NCBI RefSeq assembly: GCF_019203965.1
Contig: NZ_CP076448.1
Span: 1,627,001 to 1,691,000, forward strand
Origin: Elioraea tepida
GTDB lineage: Bacteria > Pseudomonadota > Alphaproteobacteria > Acetobacterales > Acetobacteraceae
Reading direction: 5' to 3'
Length of the DNA stretch: 64,000 nt
Shown: positions 47,813 through 57,928 of the stretch, piece after piece
Layout: every line of letters begins with the position of its first letter
How positions within the stretch are numbered: the stretch's first letter is position 1
Program-made: the position numbers and the translations under genes
Notes under the pieces: generated by a model
The model's input: only the letters and a program-made list of their open reading frames with translations
Databases searched by the model: none
Told to the model about the DNA's origin: nothing

Positions 47813-49595
47813 CGCGGCGCCCACCCAGAGAGCAACGGCACAAGGATGGGGCCATGTACCAGGCCATGCTGCGCGCCGCCTTGTGCCGCCAGAGCCGACC
47901 CATCCGGACGAGCGGCCGGACGGGGGCCGCGGCCCGAAACCACGGGGTGTCGCAAAGCCTTCGGGCACCACGCCGGCCGGATCGGAACGCGCCACAGGCG
48001 CGGGCGCGTCCGGAACGTGGCAGCGGAAAGACGATCGATCCGCCCGTGGGCTCAAGACGATTCAAGAACGATCCCCCGTCGTGGCTCGCGAGGCGCAGCG
48101 GCCGCACACACCAGCACCGGGGATGCGACACCAAACCGATGCGGTAACGCGACAAAATCGATCCGCCCTTGCAGCGTCACCGGAACACCGCGAGCTCTCG
48201 AGGGCACGGGCTTCGGCGGGGCTTGAGCAGCGCCTTGTAGGACTTCCTGAACGCATCGAGCAGCGCGCGCGGCAGGAGGCAGAGCACGCAGGCCTCGCTT
48301 CGAGCCAGGGTCTCGATGATCTGAGACGGCGGCTGAAGGCCAGCGACGACATCGATCGGCAGGCGTTTTCTGGAGGCCGACAGGTCGAGGTCGTGCTCGG
48401 CATCGACTACGGAACGAGCAGCACGAAGATCGTCGCGCGGCTTCCCTGCGAGGCAGGGGCCCCGGCGTTCGCCATTCCCGTTCCCGGCTTCGCGCGCGCC
48501 GGGTCGCGGCCGCATCTCTGGGCATCCAGGCTCTAGCTGGCGCGGGACGGCTCCTTTTCCTGTGGCCGCACCCTCATGCTGTGCTTGGCTGCGCGCTGAA
48601 GACCGCCCTGATGCGGGTTGGAGCGAATGACGATGTCGTCCTCCGCCACGCCCGAGGCCCGTCGGCCAGCGTGGAAGAGGCGGTGACGGCCTTCCCCGCC
48701 CTGCAGATCCGGCAGGCAAAGGGATGGCTGGCGACGGCCAAGGCGCCGCTGCTGCGGAACGCTCCGCCGAAATGATCCTACAATCTCGGCTTCCTGGCCG
48801 CGTCCCTCGATGACAGGGAACTCCGCTCACGCTACGAGCGATGTCTGGCGGCAGCGCTTCGCCTTCTGGAAGACGCGGGCGAGATCACGGTGACGACCGT
48901 CAGGCAGAGCCTCGCCTCGGTCCGCGAGAACGGCTCCGCGATCCTGGGCGAGAGGCGCGCTGCGCTGCACCCGGAGATCGCCGCGGCGATCGCGGGCTTT
49001 GCGAACTCGACGCGGCGTGAGGACGGGCTCTATGCCATGGTCGATATCGGCGGAGGAACGGTCGATTGCTGCGCGTTCACGCTGTTCGCGGATCGAACCG
49101 GACAGGCGCGGTGTCCGATCCTGCTCGCACAGGTCGAGTTGCTCGGCGTGGAACCGTGGCGCATCTGCGAGGACGATCAAGGACGTCGCGACGACTTCAG
49201 ATTCCTGCTTGATACGCTCCAGAACCTTGTGATCTGGGGAACGAAGCAACGCCTCGACCCGAAACAGTCCCCGCTGGACAACGGGGCTTCCTCTCTTCTT
49301 TATCGGCGGCGGCGTCCACTCGTCTGTGCACGAGGAGAGCGTCAGGGGCCGCGATCTCTGGCTCAGGCAGTTCACCCCAGACAAGGCGGGCGTTCGCCTC
49401 GAGACGCTGCCCGAGCCGGATATCGAACTCGCTGAACACTCGAGGCACGACATTCATCGGCTCGCCGTTGCCATCGGGCTGAGCTGGCGTTCCGATGCCA
49501 TCCCTGAGGCACAACTTCCGAAAGACATCCCCCGCATCCCCGGGGTCTCCCGCGTTCCGATCGAGACGCGCTTCGTCGACACGGATCACGTCTAG
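47809..49595 (+). pseudogene. Hsp70/actin-fold ATPase, broken by several frame changes
   Basis: Reading is split among frames near 47880, near 48530-48580 and near 49290, with an in-frame TGA at 48773-48775. The pieces together form an Hsp70-like ATPase: phosphate-1 motif VVLGIDYGTSSTKIVAR at ~48393-48440, SVEEAVTAF/ALQIRQAKGWL, phosphate-2 YAMVDIGGGTVDCCAF at ~49030-49080, and adenosine-like LFFIGGGVHSSVHEE at ~49292-49335. A long charged N-terminal region precedes the fold. It starts with GTG overlapping the helicase stop, so the two form an operon. Breaks may be real or sequence errors. Specific partner and function unknown. Confidence 0.65.
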
Positions 49596-49798
49596 CGCAC
49601 GCCGGTCACAGACGCGCTGTCGCGCGGGCGCTGGCATAAACGGTCCTGTCAGGTGCAGCGACACGCCATGCGAGGGCGGATCGCTCGAAGACGGAGCGCG
49701 ACGCGACCGCCGAACCCGGCAACGACCCGCTCCGATGGGACTGCCGGTCGCGCAGGCGTCTTTTCAACCATCTGGCGCTCGCCTAGGGTCCGCGCGCG

Positions 49799-50722
49799 AT
49801 GAAGGACCGGCCACCCCAGCGCCCGCCGCGCGGCGGGCAGCGCGACGACCGCCCCGGCTCGGACCGGCAGCGTGACGACCGGCCGCGCCCGCAGGCGTCA
49901 GGCGGAGGCGGCAGGCGGGCGTGGCGCGAGAACCGGCCGGCGCCGGTCGTGCTCCGCTCCCCCCCGCGCGAGGCAGAGCACGAGCGCGACCTCCTGCGGA
50001 TCGCCGGCATGCCCGCCGTCGCCGCCTTGTTCGCCCGCTCGCCGCAGCGGGTCGAGCGCCTGTTCTACGAGGAGCGGCACCGCGAGGCCGTCGGCCCTTG
50101 GGCGAAGCTGCTCGCCGCTGCCCGCAAGCCCTACCGCATGGTGCCGCGCGAGGAGCTCGACCGGGTGGCCGGCTCGAAGCACCACGGCGGCATCGTCGCC
50201 GTCGCGCGGCCGAAGGCGATCCCAGCCTTCGACCCGGCCGCAGCCGTCGCCGAGGCGCCGAGGCGGCGCCTGCTCCTTGTCCTCGACGGTATCGGCAACG
50301 CGCACAATCTCGGCGCAATCGCCCGCACGGCCGCCTTCCTCGGCATCGACCGGATCGTCCTCTCCTCCGACCGGCGCCAGGCCCTCCCGTCCGATGCCGC
50401 CTACCGGATCGCTGAAGGCGGGCTCGAGCACGTGCTCGTGCAGCGCGCGGCCGACCTTCCCGCCGCTCTCGCCGCCATCGCGCCGGCCTATCTCACTGTC
50501 GCCGCCGTCGCCTCGGGCGGCACCGACCCGTTGACGCTCGCGGCCGCCGAGGCGGGGCGCGGCCGCCCCATCGCGCTCGTGCTCGGCAACGAGGAGACGG
50601 GGCTCGCGCCCGCGACCATCGAGGCCTGTGCCGCGAAGGCGACGATCGCCGGCAGCGGCGCGCTCGACAGCCTCAACGTCTCGGTCGCCGCCGGCATCCT
50701 CATGTATGCGCTCAGGCGTTGA
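49799..50722 (+). CDS. SpoU/TrmH-family RNA 2'-O-methyltransferase
   Basis: 307 residues in one intact frame. The first ~50 residues are Arg/Asp/Pro/Gly-rich and disordered, suited to RNA binding. Then a substrate-binding domain and the SPOUT knot: motif 1 GIGNAHNLGAIARTAAFLG, motif 2 IALVLGNEETGLAP, motif 3 LDSLNVSVAAGILMYAL. It methylates a ribose 2'-OH in tRNA or rRNA (TrmH/RlmB type); which one cannot be said. It separates the broken Hsp70-like gene from the indel-rich tract. Confidence 0.9.
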   Translation: MKDRPPQRPPRGGQRDDRPGSDRQRDDRPRPQASGGGGRRAWRENRPAPVVLRSPPREAEHERDLLRIAGMPAVAALFARSPQRVERLFYEERHREAVGPWAKLLAAARKPYRMVPREELDRVAGSKHHGGIVAVARPKAIPAFDPAAAVAEAPRRRLLLVLDGIGNAHNLGAIARTAAFLGIDRIVLSSDRRQALPSDAAYRIAEGGLEHVLVQRAADLPAALAAIAPAYLTVAAVASGGTDPLTLAAAEAGRGRPIALVLGNEETGLAPATIEACAAKATIAGSGALDSLNVSVAAGILMYALRR

Positions 50723-50805
50723 GCGGCCTGATCACGCCTTCGCGCGGGCGGGTTTCCCCGGCGTACCGGGCGCGCCATCCTCTCCGAAGCCGGAGGACCG
50801 ATGCC

Positions 50806-51155
50806 ATGACCCATCGCCGCGCCATCCTCGCCGCCCTGCTCGCTGGCCTTCCCGCCACCGCTTTCGCCCACCACGGCTGGGGAAGCTATGACGCCCAGGC
50901 CCCGCAGACGCTCACGGGCGTGATCGAGCGTGTCGTGTTCGAGCACCCCCACGCCACGATCTGGCTCAAGACACCCGACAAGACCTGGGAGGTCGTGCTC
51001 GCCCCGCCCTTCCGGATGACGAACCGAAACCTTCCCGGCAGTGCGTTGAAGGTGGCGAGGAGGTCACGGTGATGGGCTATCCGCACCGCACGCGCGAGAT
51101 CGCGCTCCGCGCCGAGTGGATCAGAATCGGCACGCAGGTGACGCAGCTGCGCTGA
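50806..51155 (+). pseudogene. DUF6152-type periplasmic protein, one frameshift
   Basis: Signal peptide MTHRRAILAALLAGLPATAFA followed by HHGWGSYDAQAPQTLTGVIE, the signature of DUF6152 proteins. Near 51042 the frame changes; the continuation VGEEVTVMGYPHRTREI ... IGTQVTQLR then reads to the TGA at 51153-51155. Total would be about 116 residues, normal for the family. GGAGGACC lies before the ATG. The break belongs to the error-rich tract that starts here. Function unknown. Confidence 0.7.
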
Positions 51156-51165
51156 CGGCGCCGCC

Positions 51166-51660
51166 TTGGAGGGCCACGGCACGGCGCCGGCCGCCTGGGC
51201 AGTCTGGCTCGAGACCTCGGCGCTCGGGGAGGTGGCCCGCGACAGCCTCTGGCTCTACCCCCTCGTCTCGATCGCGCATGTGCTTGCGATCGCGGTGCTC
51301 GTCGGCTCGATCGTTGTGTTCGATCTCCGCGTCCTTGGCCTCGCGCCGTCGATCCCGCTCGCCGCCGCCGGGCTGGCTCGTTCTGCCGCTCGCCCGCGCG
51401 GCCTTCGCTGTGGCCGCGCTTTCCGGCATTCGTGATGCTCGCGGCCGATGCCACCCCCACCTCGCCGCCAACCCCCGCCGTCCTGGTCAAGGGCGTGCTG
51501 ATCCTCCTTCGCCGGCGCAAACGTGGCGCTGTTCCACCTGATCGCGTCAGCCTGACCTCGACCGTCCGGTGGGAGGGACTCACGCGCACCGCCGCCGCCG
51601 CTTCGGCCTTGCTGTGGCTGTCCGTCGCCGCGTCGGGGCCGGGCGATCGCTTATCTCTAA
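51166..51660 (+). pseudogene. DUF6644/DUF2214-like membrane protein, frameshifted
   Basis: Starts TTG, 10 bp after the DUF6152 stop. Reads WAVWLETSALGEVARDSLWL then VSIAHVLAIAVLVGSIVVFD, typical of these small membrane proteins. Pieces in other frames continue it: WLVLPLARAAFAVAALSG, then LAADA, LVKGVLILL and finally ASGRAIAYL before TAA at 51658-51660. About four membrane helices are expected. It is commonly paired with a DUF6152 gene. At least three frame changes. Confidence 0.55.
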
Positions 51661-51844
51661 GGGCGCGGGCAGCCGCCTTCCACCGCGTCGGCGCCGCCTG
51701 CCCGGACCAGGGGCTTGGGCATGGGCTCGCGCGCGCTTGATCGCGGCCGCCGATTTCGGGGATTGATGCAGCGCACGCGAACGCCGCGCGTGCCGCGCGT
51801 GGAAGCGCAGCGGGCTGCGGCATCAGGTCAGGGTCTCGTGAACA

Positions 51845-52714
51845 ATGGCAGGACAGCCAAGGGACGACGGTTGAACCCTCGGGCATCAAGCAAGCCCTAT
51901 CATCTCGTCGATCCCTCGCCCTGGCTCGCTGGTCGGCGCGCTTGCCGCAGGCCTGCTCGCCTTCGGCGCCATCGAGGCGATGCACAACAAGACGTTCATC
52001 CTGCTCTCGGCGGGCCTCGCCGGCGTGCTCGCGACCATGTTCCTGTGGTGGCGCGACGTCTGGTTGTGCGCGAGAGCCGCACCCCCGGCCTGCACACGCC
52101 GGATCGTGCGGATCGGCTTCCGCTACGGGATGATGCTCTTCATCGCCTCGGAGGTCTGATGTTCCTTCGTCGCCTTCTTCCTGGGCCTTCTTCCATTTAC
52201 GCCCTGTCCCCGACCATCTTCGCCGAGGGGCGTCTACGCCAAGGAAACGGGCCGCCGCCCGGCGTCTACACCTTCGACCCGTGGCACCCTGCCGCTTCTG
52301 TGATATCTACGATGATATCTCTGCTCTCTTTGTCGGGCTGCACGGTGACCTGGGCACACCACTCCCTGTTGCACGGCGACCCGCAAGGGCCTCGTGGCGG
52401 GCCTCGCCTGCACGATCGGGCTCGGCCTCGCTTCACGGGGATCCAGGCCTACGAGTACTTCGATCGCGCCCTTTCAGTTTCATCGACGGCGGGCTCTATT
52501 CCCTCGACCTTCTTTCTTGCCACCGGGTTCCACGGCTTTCCACGTCATCGTTGGGACGATCTTCCTGATTCGTCTGCCTGGTCCGCGCCATGAAGGGTCA
52601 TTTCAACGCCTGAGCGGCACTTCGGACTTCGAGGCGGCGTGCGTCGGTACTGGCACTTCGTCGACGTGGTGTGGCTTGTTTCCTGTTCGTCTGCATCTAC
52701 GTCTGGGCGGCTAG
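51845..52714 (+). pseudogene. coxC: Cytochrome c oxidase subunit III, multiply frameshifted
   Basis: Seven-helix subunit of aa3-type oxidase, recognisable only by joining frames: PYHLVDPSPW (51896-51925), LVGALAAGLLAFGAIEAMHN, FRYGMMLFIASE (~52110-52150), PPPGVYTFDPWH (~52250), TVTWAHHSLLHGD (52342-52380), GIQAYEYF, FSFIDGGLYS, FLATGFHGF and WHFVDVVWL to about 52710. The order and spacing match full-length CoxC with no missing block, so single-base insertions/deletions explain the damage. The exact stop is uncertain. Sits before SURF1 as in relatives. Confidence 0.75.
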
Positions 52715-52788
52715 GTCCGATCGCGCAGCACTGACCCCCTGCTGCAGGGTGTGCGGCTCCCCTTGACGCGCCCCATCTGCCTATGGCC

Positions 52789-53529
52789 ATGACCGATTAG
52801 TCACCGCCAGCTTGGCTGCGTTCTTTTCTGGCCCGCCGTCGCGACCGCTCTCGCTCTCCTCGCCATCCTGCTTGCCTTGGGCACCTGGCAGGTGCAAAGG
52901 CTTCGCGTGGAAGACTCGCTGTGGATCGCCCAGCTCCGCGCCGCCGAAGCCTTGCCGCCGGAGCCGCTTCCCGAGCGGATCGAGGACCCCGCCCCGCTCG
53001 CCTTCCGGCGCTTCTCCGCCACCGGAACGCTCGCGCCATGACCGTTCGGTCGTTGGTCGGCATCGCCGAGGCGGAACCGGCAGATCGGCGCCTTCCTCGC
53101 CACCCCCCTGATCCGCCGCGGCGCCGATCCGGTTCTGGGTGGTGCGCGGCTGGGTTCCCTACCCTGCCCTTCCCCTCGCTCGCCGCACCGGAGGGGGAGG
53201 TGACGGTTGTCGGCTATCTGATGCTGCTCCGAACGACGCGGCTGGTTCTCGCCCTGAGGACAAGCCCGCCGAGCGGCGCTTCTGGGCGATTTGCAGCCGG
53301 TGCCAATGGCAGAGGCGGTCGGGCTCGGGCCCGTGCCGCCTTACGCTCTTGCTCTCCTCGGCGAGGCGCGCGAGCCGCCGATCCCGCAGCGCCGGCCGCC
53401 CACCCCCGTGTGAACAACCATCTCGGCTACGCGATCACCTGGTTCGGCCTCGCCGCCGTTCTCGTCTGGGTTCTTCGTGTTCTGGGCGCGGAGCCTGCTC
53501 GCCCGCTGCGCCGTGGCGAGGTCGCATGA
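52789..53529 (+). pseudogene. SURF1-family cytochrome oxidase assembly protein, frameshifted
   Basis: N-terminal membrane helix VATALALLAILLALGTWQVQ with the SURF1 GTWQ/R motif, then AQLRAAEALPPEPL, PLAFRRFSATGTL, GGYLML-like VTVVGYLML, and the C-terminal NNHLGYAITWFGLAAVLVW (53413-53469), which is diagnostic. SURF1 helps insert heme a into subunit I of aa3 oxidase and is expected next to coxC. Frames change repeatedly. The last frame overlaps the M32 start by four bases (ATGA). Confidence 0.75.
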
Positions 53530-55094
53530 CAGCGCTCTCTCCCTACGACCGCGTCTGCGCGCCGCTTCGCACGGATCGCAGCTCTTCGAGGAGGCCTCCT
53601 CGATCCTGCACTGGGACACGTCCGTGGTGATGCCCCTCGGCCGCCGCGCCTGCCCGCGGCGAGCAGATGGCGGCGCTTGCCGCCGTTGCCCTACGCCCTG
53701 CTCACCGATGCCGCGACCGGCGAGGCGCTCGCCGCCGCGAGGCGGGTGGCAGAGGCGCTCGGGGCGGAGGATTCGCGCCAATCTCGCCCTGATTGCGCCG
53801 CAAGTACCGGCGCGCCATCCGCCCTGCCGGCCGATCTCGTCGAGGCGATGGCTGCGCGCCACCTCGGTCCTGTGAGGCGACCTGGCGCGAGGCACGCCGC
53901 GCCTCCGACTTCCCGTCCCTCGTCGCCCCGCTTCTTGCCGAGGTGGTCCGGCTCGTGCGCGCCCAAAGCCAGGCGCTCGCCGACGCCACCGGCCTCTCTC
54001 CCTATGACGCGCCTCTTGGACGGATACCAGCCAGGGTCTTTCGCGATGCGGCGCGTTCGCCGAGCTGTTCCGCCCGTGTCGAGGACGGTGTCGGCGAGGT
54101 TTCTCCCGTGCCGCCTCTCGAGCGCCAGGTCCGCCGAGCCGGAGCCTCTGCCCCTTGCTCGGGCCCTTCCCCGTGGCGTCCGCAGCGCGCCCTCTGCTCG
54201 GATTGCTCGCCGAGCGCGCCGGCCTCGACTTCACCCGCGCCCGTCTCGACGAGAGCACCCACCCGTTCTGCTGGCTGGCAACCCCGACCGACATTCCGGA
54301 TCACCACCACGCTACGACGAGTCCGACCCGATCCCAGGCTGACTCCTCGGCGCTGCTTGCACGAGTGCGGGCATGCGCTCTACGAGGCCAACCTGCCCAA
54401 GGCTCTTCGCCCGAACCCCGCTCGGCGAGGCGGCCGGGGATGGCCGCGCACGGAAAGCCAGAGCCTGATCATCGAGATGCAGGCTGCCCGGTCGGACGCC
54501 TTCCTCTCCTGGCTCGGCCCGCGCCTGCACGAGGCTTTCGGCGGGGACCCGGCGCCCTATGCGCCCTCGAACCTCGCCCGGCTCTGGGCGCCGCGTGCGC
54601 CCGGGCTTCATCCGTGTTGAGGCGGACGAGGTCACCTACCCGGCCCACATCATCCTGTCGCTGGTGCGTCTCGAGCGCGCGCTCGTCTCAGTGCTGATCT
54701 CGCGGTCGCGACCTCACCGGTCGCCTGGAACGAGGGATGAAGGCTCTGCTCGGCCTCTTGGGACGTGCCGGAACGACCGGCGCGATGCTGCCTCCAGGAC
54801 ATCCACTGGTATGACGGCTGCCTTCGGCTACTTCCCCCTCCTACACGCTCGGGCGATGGCGGCGGCCGGCGCAGCTGTTCCAGGCTGGCGGTGGCGGTAG
54901 CGGCAGGGATCATCAGCTCGCTCGTCCGAAGGCAGTCAGTTTCGCCCCGCTCGTTGCCTTGGCTTGCTCTGCGCGTTGCATGCGCACGGGGCACGCACGG
55001 GTTCGACGGGCTCGATGGAGGGCGGCGACCGGACGCGGTGCTCGACCCGTCGGTCATTCGAACGTCACCTGCGCGCGCCTGGTTGTATCTCTGA
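53526..55094 (+). pseudogene. M32 (Taq-type) metallocarboxypeptidase, frameshifted
   Basis: Pieces in three frames together give a thermostable carboxypeptidase: MTALSPYDRVCA, EEASSILHWDTSVVMP, LARLDEST-like RLDESTHPF, zinc motif HECGH at 54360-54374 (LHECGHALYEANLP), SQSLIIEMQAARSDAFL (~54462-54515), FIRVEADEVTYPAHIIL, DIHWYDG and the final AHGARTGF ... SVFERHLRA. Expected length about 500 residues, which fits the 1.57-kb span. Nothing is missing; only frames change. Confidence 0.75.
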
Positions 55095-55166
55095 GGGTCG
55101 TCGGGCGCCTCCGCCTCTCCCCCCTTCCGCCCCGGGCAGACCCCACCCCCTAATGTCCGCCGGCTC

Positions 55167-56611
55167 ATGCGCTACTGTCTCGAACGCGGCGATAGCCCCG
55201 ACCTTGGGTTTCGACGGACACGCTTCTAGCCGGCCTCGCCGCCGACGGGGGCCTCTACGTGCCCGAGACTCTGGCCCACCCTCTCGGCCGAAGAGTGGCG
55301 GCGCCTACGCCCGCTCGCTTACGCCGACCCTCGCGCGCTGCCTCCTCTCCCCCTTCGTCGGCGAGGCGTATCGACCATGCCACCCTCACCCGCCTCTGCC
55401 GCTGAGGCCTCATGCGGGTCTTCGGGCATGCGGCGCGTCGCCCCGCTCGTCCAGCTCGACCATCGGCTGTTCGCGCTCGAGCTCTTCCACGGCCTCCCCA
55501 CCCTCGCCTCTCAAGGACATGGCGCTACAGCTGCTCGGGCCGCCTTCTTTGACCATGGCTCGCCCCGCGCGGCGACGGATCACCATCGTCGGCGCCACCT
55601 CAGGGACACCGGCTCGGCGGCGATCGAGCCTGCCTGCTGACCGCGAGCGGATATCGACATCGTCATCCTCCACCCAAGGGCCGCACGAAGCTCCGACCAG
55701 CTCGGCGGCAAGAATGACGACCGTGCTTGCGCGAATGTCGGCAATGTCGCGATCCTCGGCACCTTCGACGACTGCCATGGACCTCGTGGAAGGCGATGTT
55801 CGCCGACGCCCCGTTCCGCGCGGCGATGAGGCTTTGCGGCAGTGAACTCGATCAATTGGGCGCGCGTCGCGCGCGCAGATCGCCTACTACGCCTACGCAG
55901 CGCTCGCCCTCGGCGCGCCCGACCGCGCGTCGTGCTTTCGCCGTGCCGACGGGAATTTTCGGCAAACGTCTCGCGGCTTGGGCGGCGCGGCGCATGGGGC
56001 TTCCTGGTGCTACTCTCTCATCATCGGCGCCCAACCGGAACGGACATCCTCGCCCGCTCATCGGCTGGCAACGATATGTCGATCCGCAGCGGTGGAGCCC
56101 TTCGCTCTCGCCGTCGATGGACATTTCAGGTCTCGAGCAATTTCGAACGCCTGCTGTTCGAGCTCTCCGACCGCGACCGCGCGCGCTCCACCGCCCGAGG
56201 CGATGGCGCGCTTCCGGAAGGAAGGCGCATGCCTGGTGCCGGACGAGGCCTGGCTGTGCGCCGCCGCGCTCTTTCCGCGCCGCCGGCGGGTCGGTACGAC
56301 GATCTGCCGCGACACTCGCGCCGAAATCTGCCCGCCTCGACGCCGCGTCCGGCTACCTCGCCGACCCGCCACACGGCGGTCGGCATCGCCGCGGCGCGGG
56401 GCGCACATGCCCCATGATGCCGACATCACCCGTCATCGTCGCCGCCACCGCGCATCCGGCCAAGTTCCCCCGACGCGGTCGAGCGCGCGACCGGGCGGCG
56501 GCCCGCGCTGCCCGCGCGGCTTTGCGATCTCGAGACGCGCCCGAGCGCTGCACCGTTCCTGCCGAACGACCTCGCGGCGGTGGAGGAGTTCGTCCGCGCG
56601 CCACGCCTTGA
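55167..56611 (+). pseudogene. thrC: Threonine synthase, frameshifted
   Basis: Converts O-phosphohomoserine to threonine using PLP. Segments in different frames: MRYCLERGDSPDLGF, LLAGLAADGGLYVPE, VAPLVQLDHRLFALELFHG, the PLP-lysine site read as AFKDMALQLLG near 55510, TIVGATSGDTG-like sequence near 55585, NSINWAR (55843), SNFERLLFELSDRD (56133-56174) and HPAKFPDAVE-like near 56450. The span matches a ~470-residue enzyme. An essential biosynthetic gene with this many breaks points to sequence error. Confidence 0.75.
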
Positions 56612-56637
56612 GGAATGCCCGCTATGAGGAACGATTC

Positions 56638-57928
56638 ATGACCGACACGATCCGCACCACCCGCCTCCCCCTCCGGCCTGACGGTTGGTGCACGGAGTAC
56701 GATGCCGCATGTCGGCACCTGTCAGCTCTCGGCGCCTATGTCGCCGCCCGGAACCCGCATCTGAGCGCGCGGAGGAGAACGGCGCGATGCCACTCTCCTC
56801 GAGCACATGGCGTTCATAGGGCACGGCGCGGCGGGAACTGGCGGCGCGGATTCGCCGAGGAGATGCGAGGATGTCGGCGGCCATCCTCAACGGCCCTAAC
56901 ACCGCGCGCGAGCGCACCGCCTACTACGCCCAAGGTGCTGCGTCGAGACGCGCCGCTTGCGGCCGACATCATCGCCGACATCCCTGCAGCACTCGGTGTT
57001 CGATCCGGAGGAGCTCGAGCGCTGAGCGCGGCGTGATCCTGCAGGAGATCGGCCAGGCCAACGACACGCCGATGACATCGTGTTCGACTATTCCAGGCCA
57101 CCGCTTCACGGGCCAGCGATGGGGCTTCCCACCCTCGGCACATGAGGGCGGTTTGATCCGGACGATGCCGCGCGAGGCACTGATTCTCCTACATGCGTTC
57201 GCCACTACACGCCGGGCCGCGTGGTGCTCGCTGCCGCCGGGCGATCGAGCACGAGGCCTTCCTCGACCTTCGTGCGCACCCACTTCAACCGACTGCGGAG
57301 GGCCCCTGCCGCGCCGCCCGCCCGGCGCACTACGGGGCGGGGAGTTCCGCGAGCGCGGGAGCCTCGACCAGGTGCATCTCGTGCTCGGCTTCCCCGCCGT
57401 ATCGTATGCCGACCCGCAGTATCACGCCGCCCTTCTGCTCTCGTATGCTTCTGGGCGGGGGATGTCGAGCCTGCTGTTCCAGGAGGTTCGGGAGAAGCGC
57501 GGCCTCGTCTACGCCATCTCCTCCTTCCTCTCGCCCCTATCACGATGGGCGGAACCTTCGGCATCTATGCCGGAAACGGAGAGGCCGAAGCCGCCGATCT
57601 GGTCCCGGTCGTGCTCGGCGAGCTCGCCGCCGTGCAGCGGGCGGTGACGGAGGAGGAGCTTGCGCGCGCCCGTGCCCAGGTGAAGGCCTCGCTCCTGATG
57701 TCGCTCGAGAGCACCTCGGCGCGCTGCGAGCAGATCGCGCACCAGATCCACACCTGGGGCCGTGTGATCCCGCTCGAGGAGAGCCTCGCCCGGCTTGCCG
57801 CCGTCACGGTGGAGGATGTCGCCGCCACGGCGCGGCGGATCTTCCGCGCCGCACCGACGCTCGCCGCGATCGGGCCCGTCGGCAGGCTGCCCGCTCTGCC
57901 TGCGATCGCCGAGAAGCTCGCGGCATGA
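56638..57928 (+). pseudogene. M16-family zinc protease (processing peptidase-like), frameshifted
   Basis: N-terminal MTDTIRTTRLP, zinc motif HLLEH recoverable near 56789-56806 with one base removed, NAYTARERTAYYAKVL-like text around 56890-56940, LQEIGQANDTP, VHLVLGFPAVSYADPQYHAA (57377-57436), FQEVREKRGLVYAISSF, then after a frame change near 57540 an intact C-terminus GTFGIYAGNGEAEAADLVP to EKLAA. The family cleaves short peptides or presequence-like substrates. The stop overlaps the PmbA/TldD start (ATGA). From here on, frames are clean. Confidence 0.75.
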
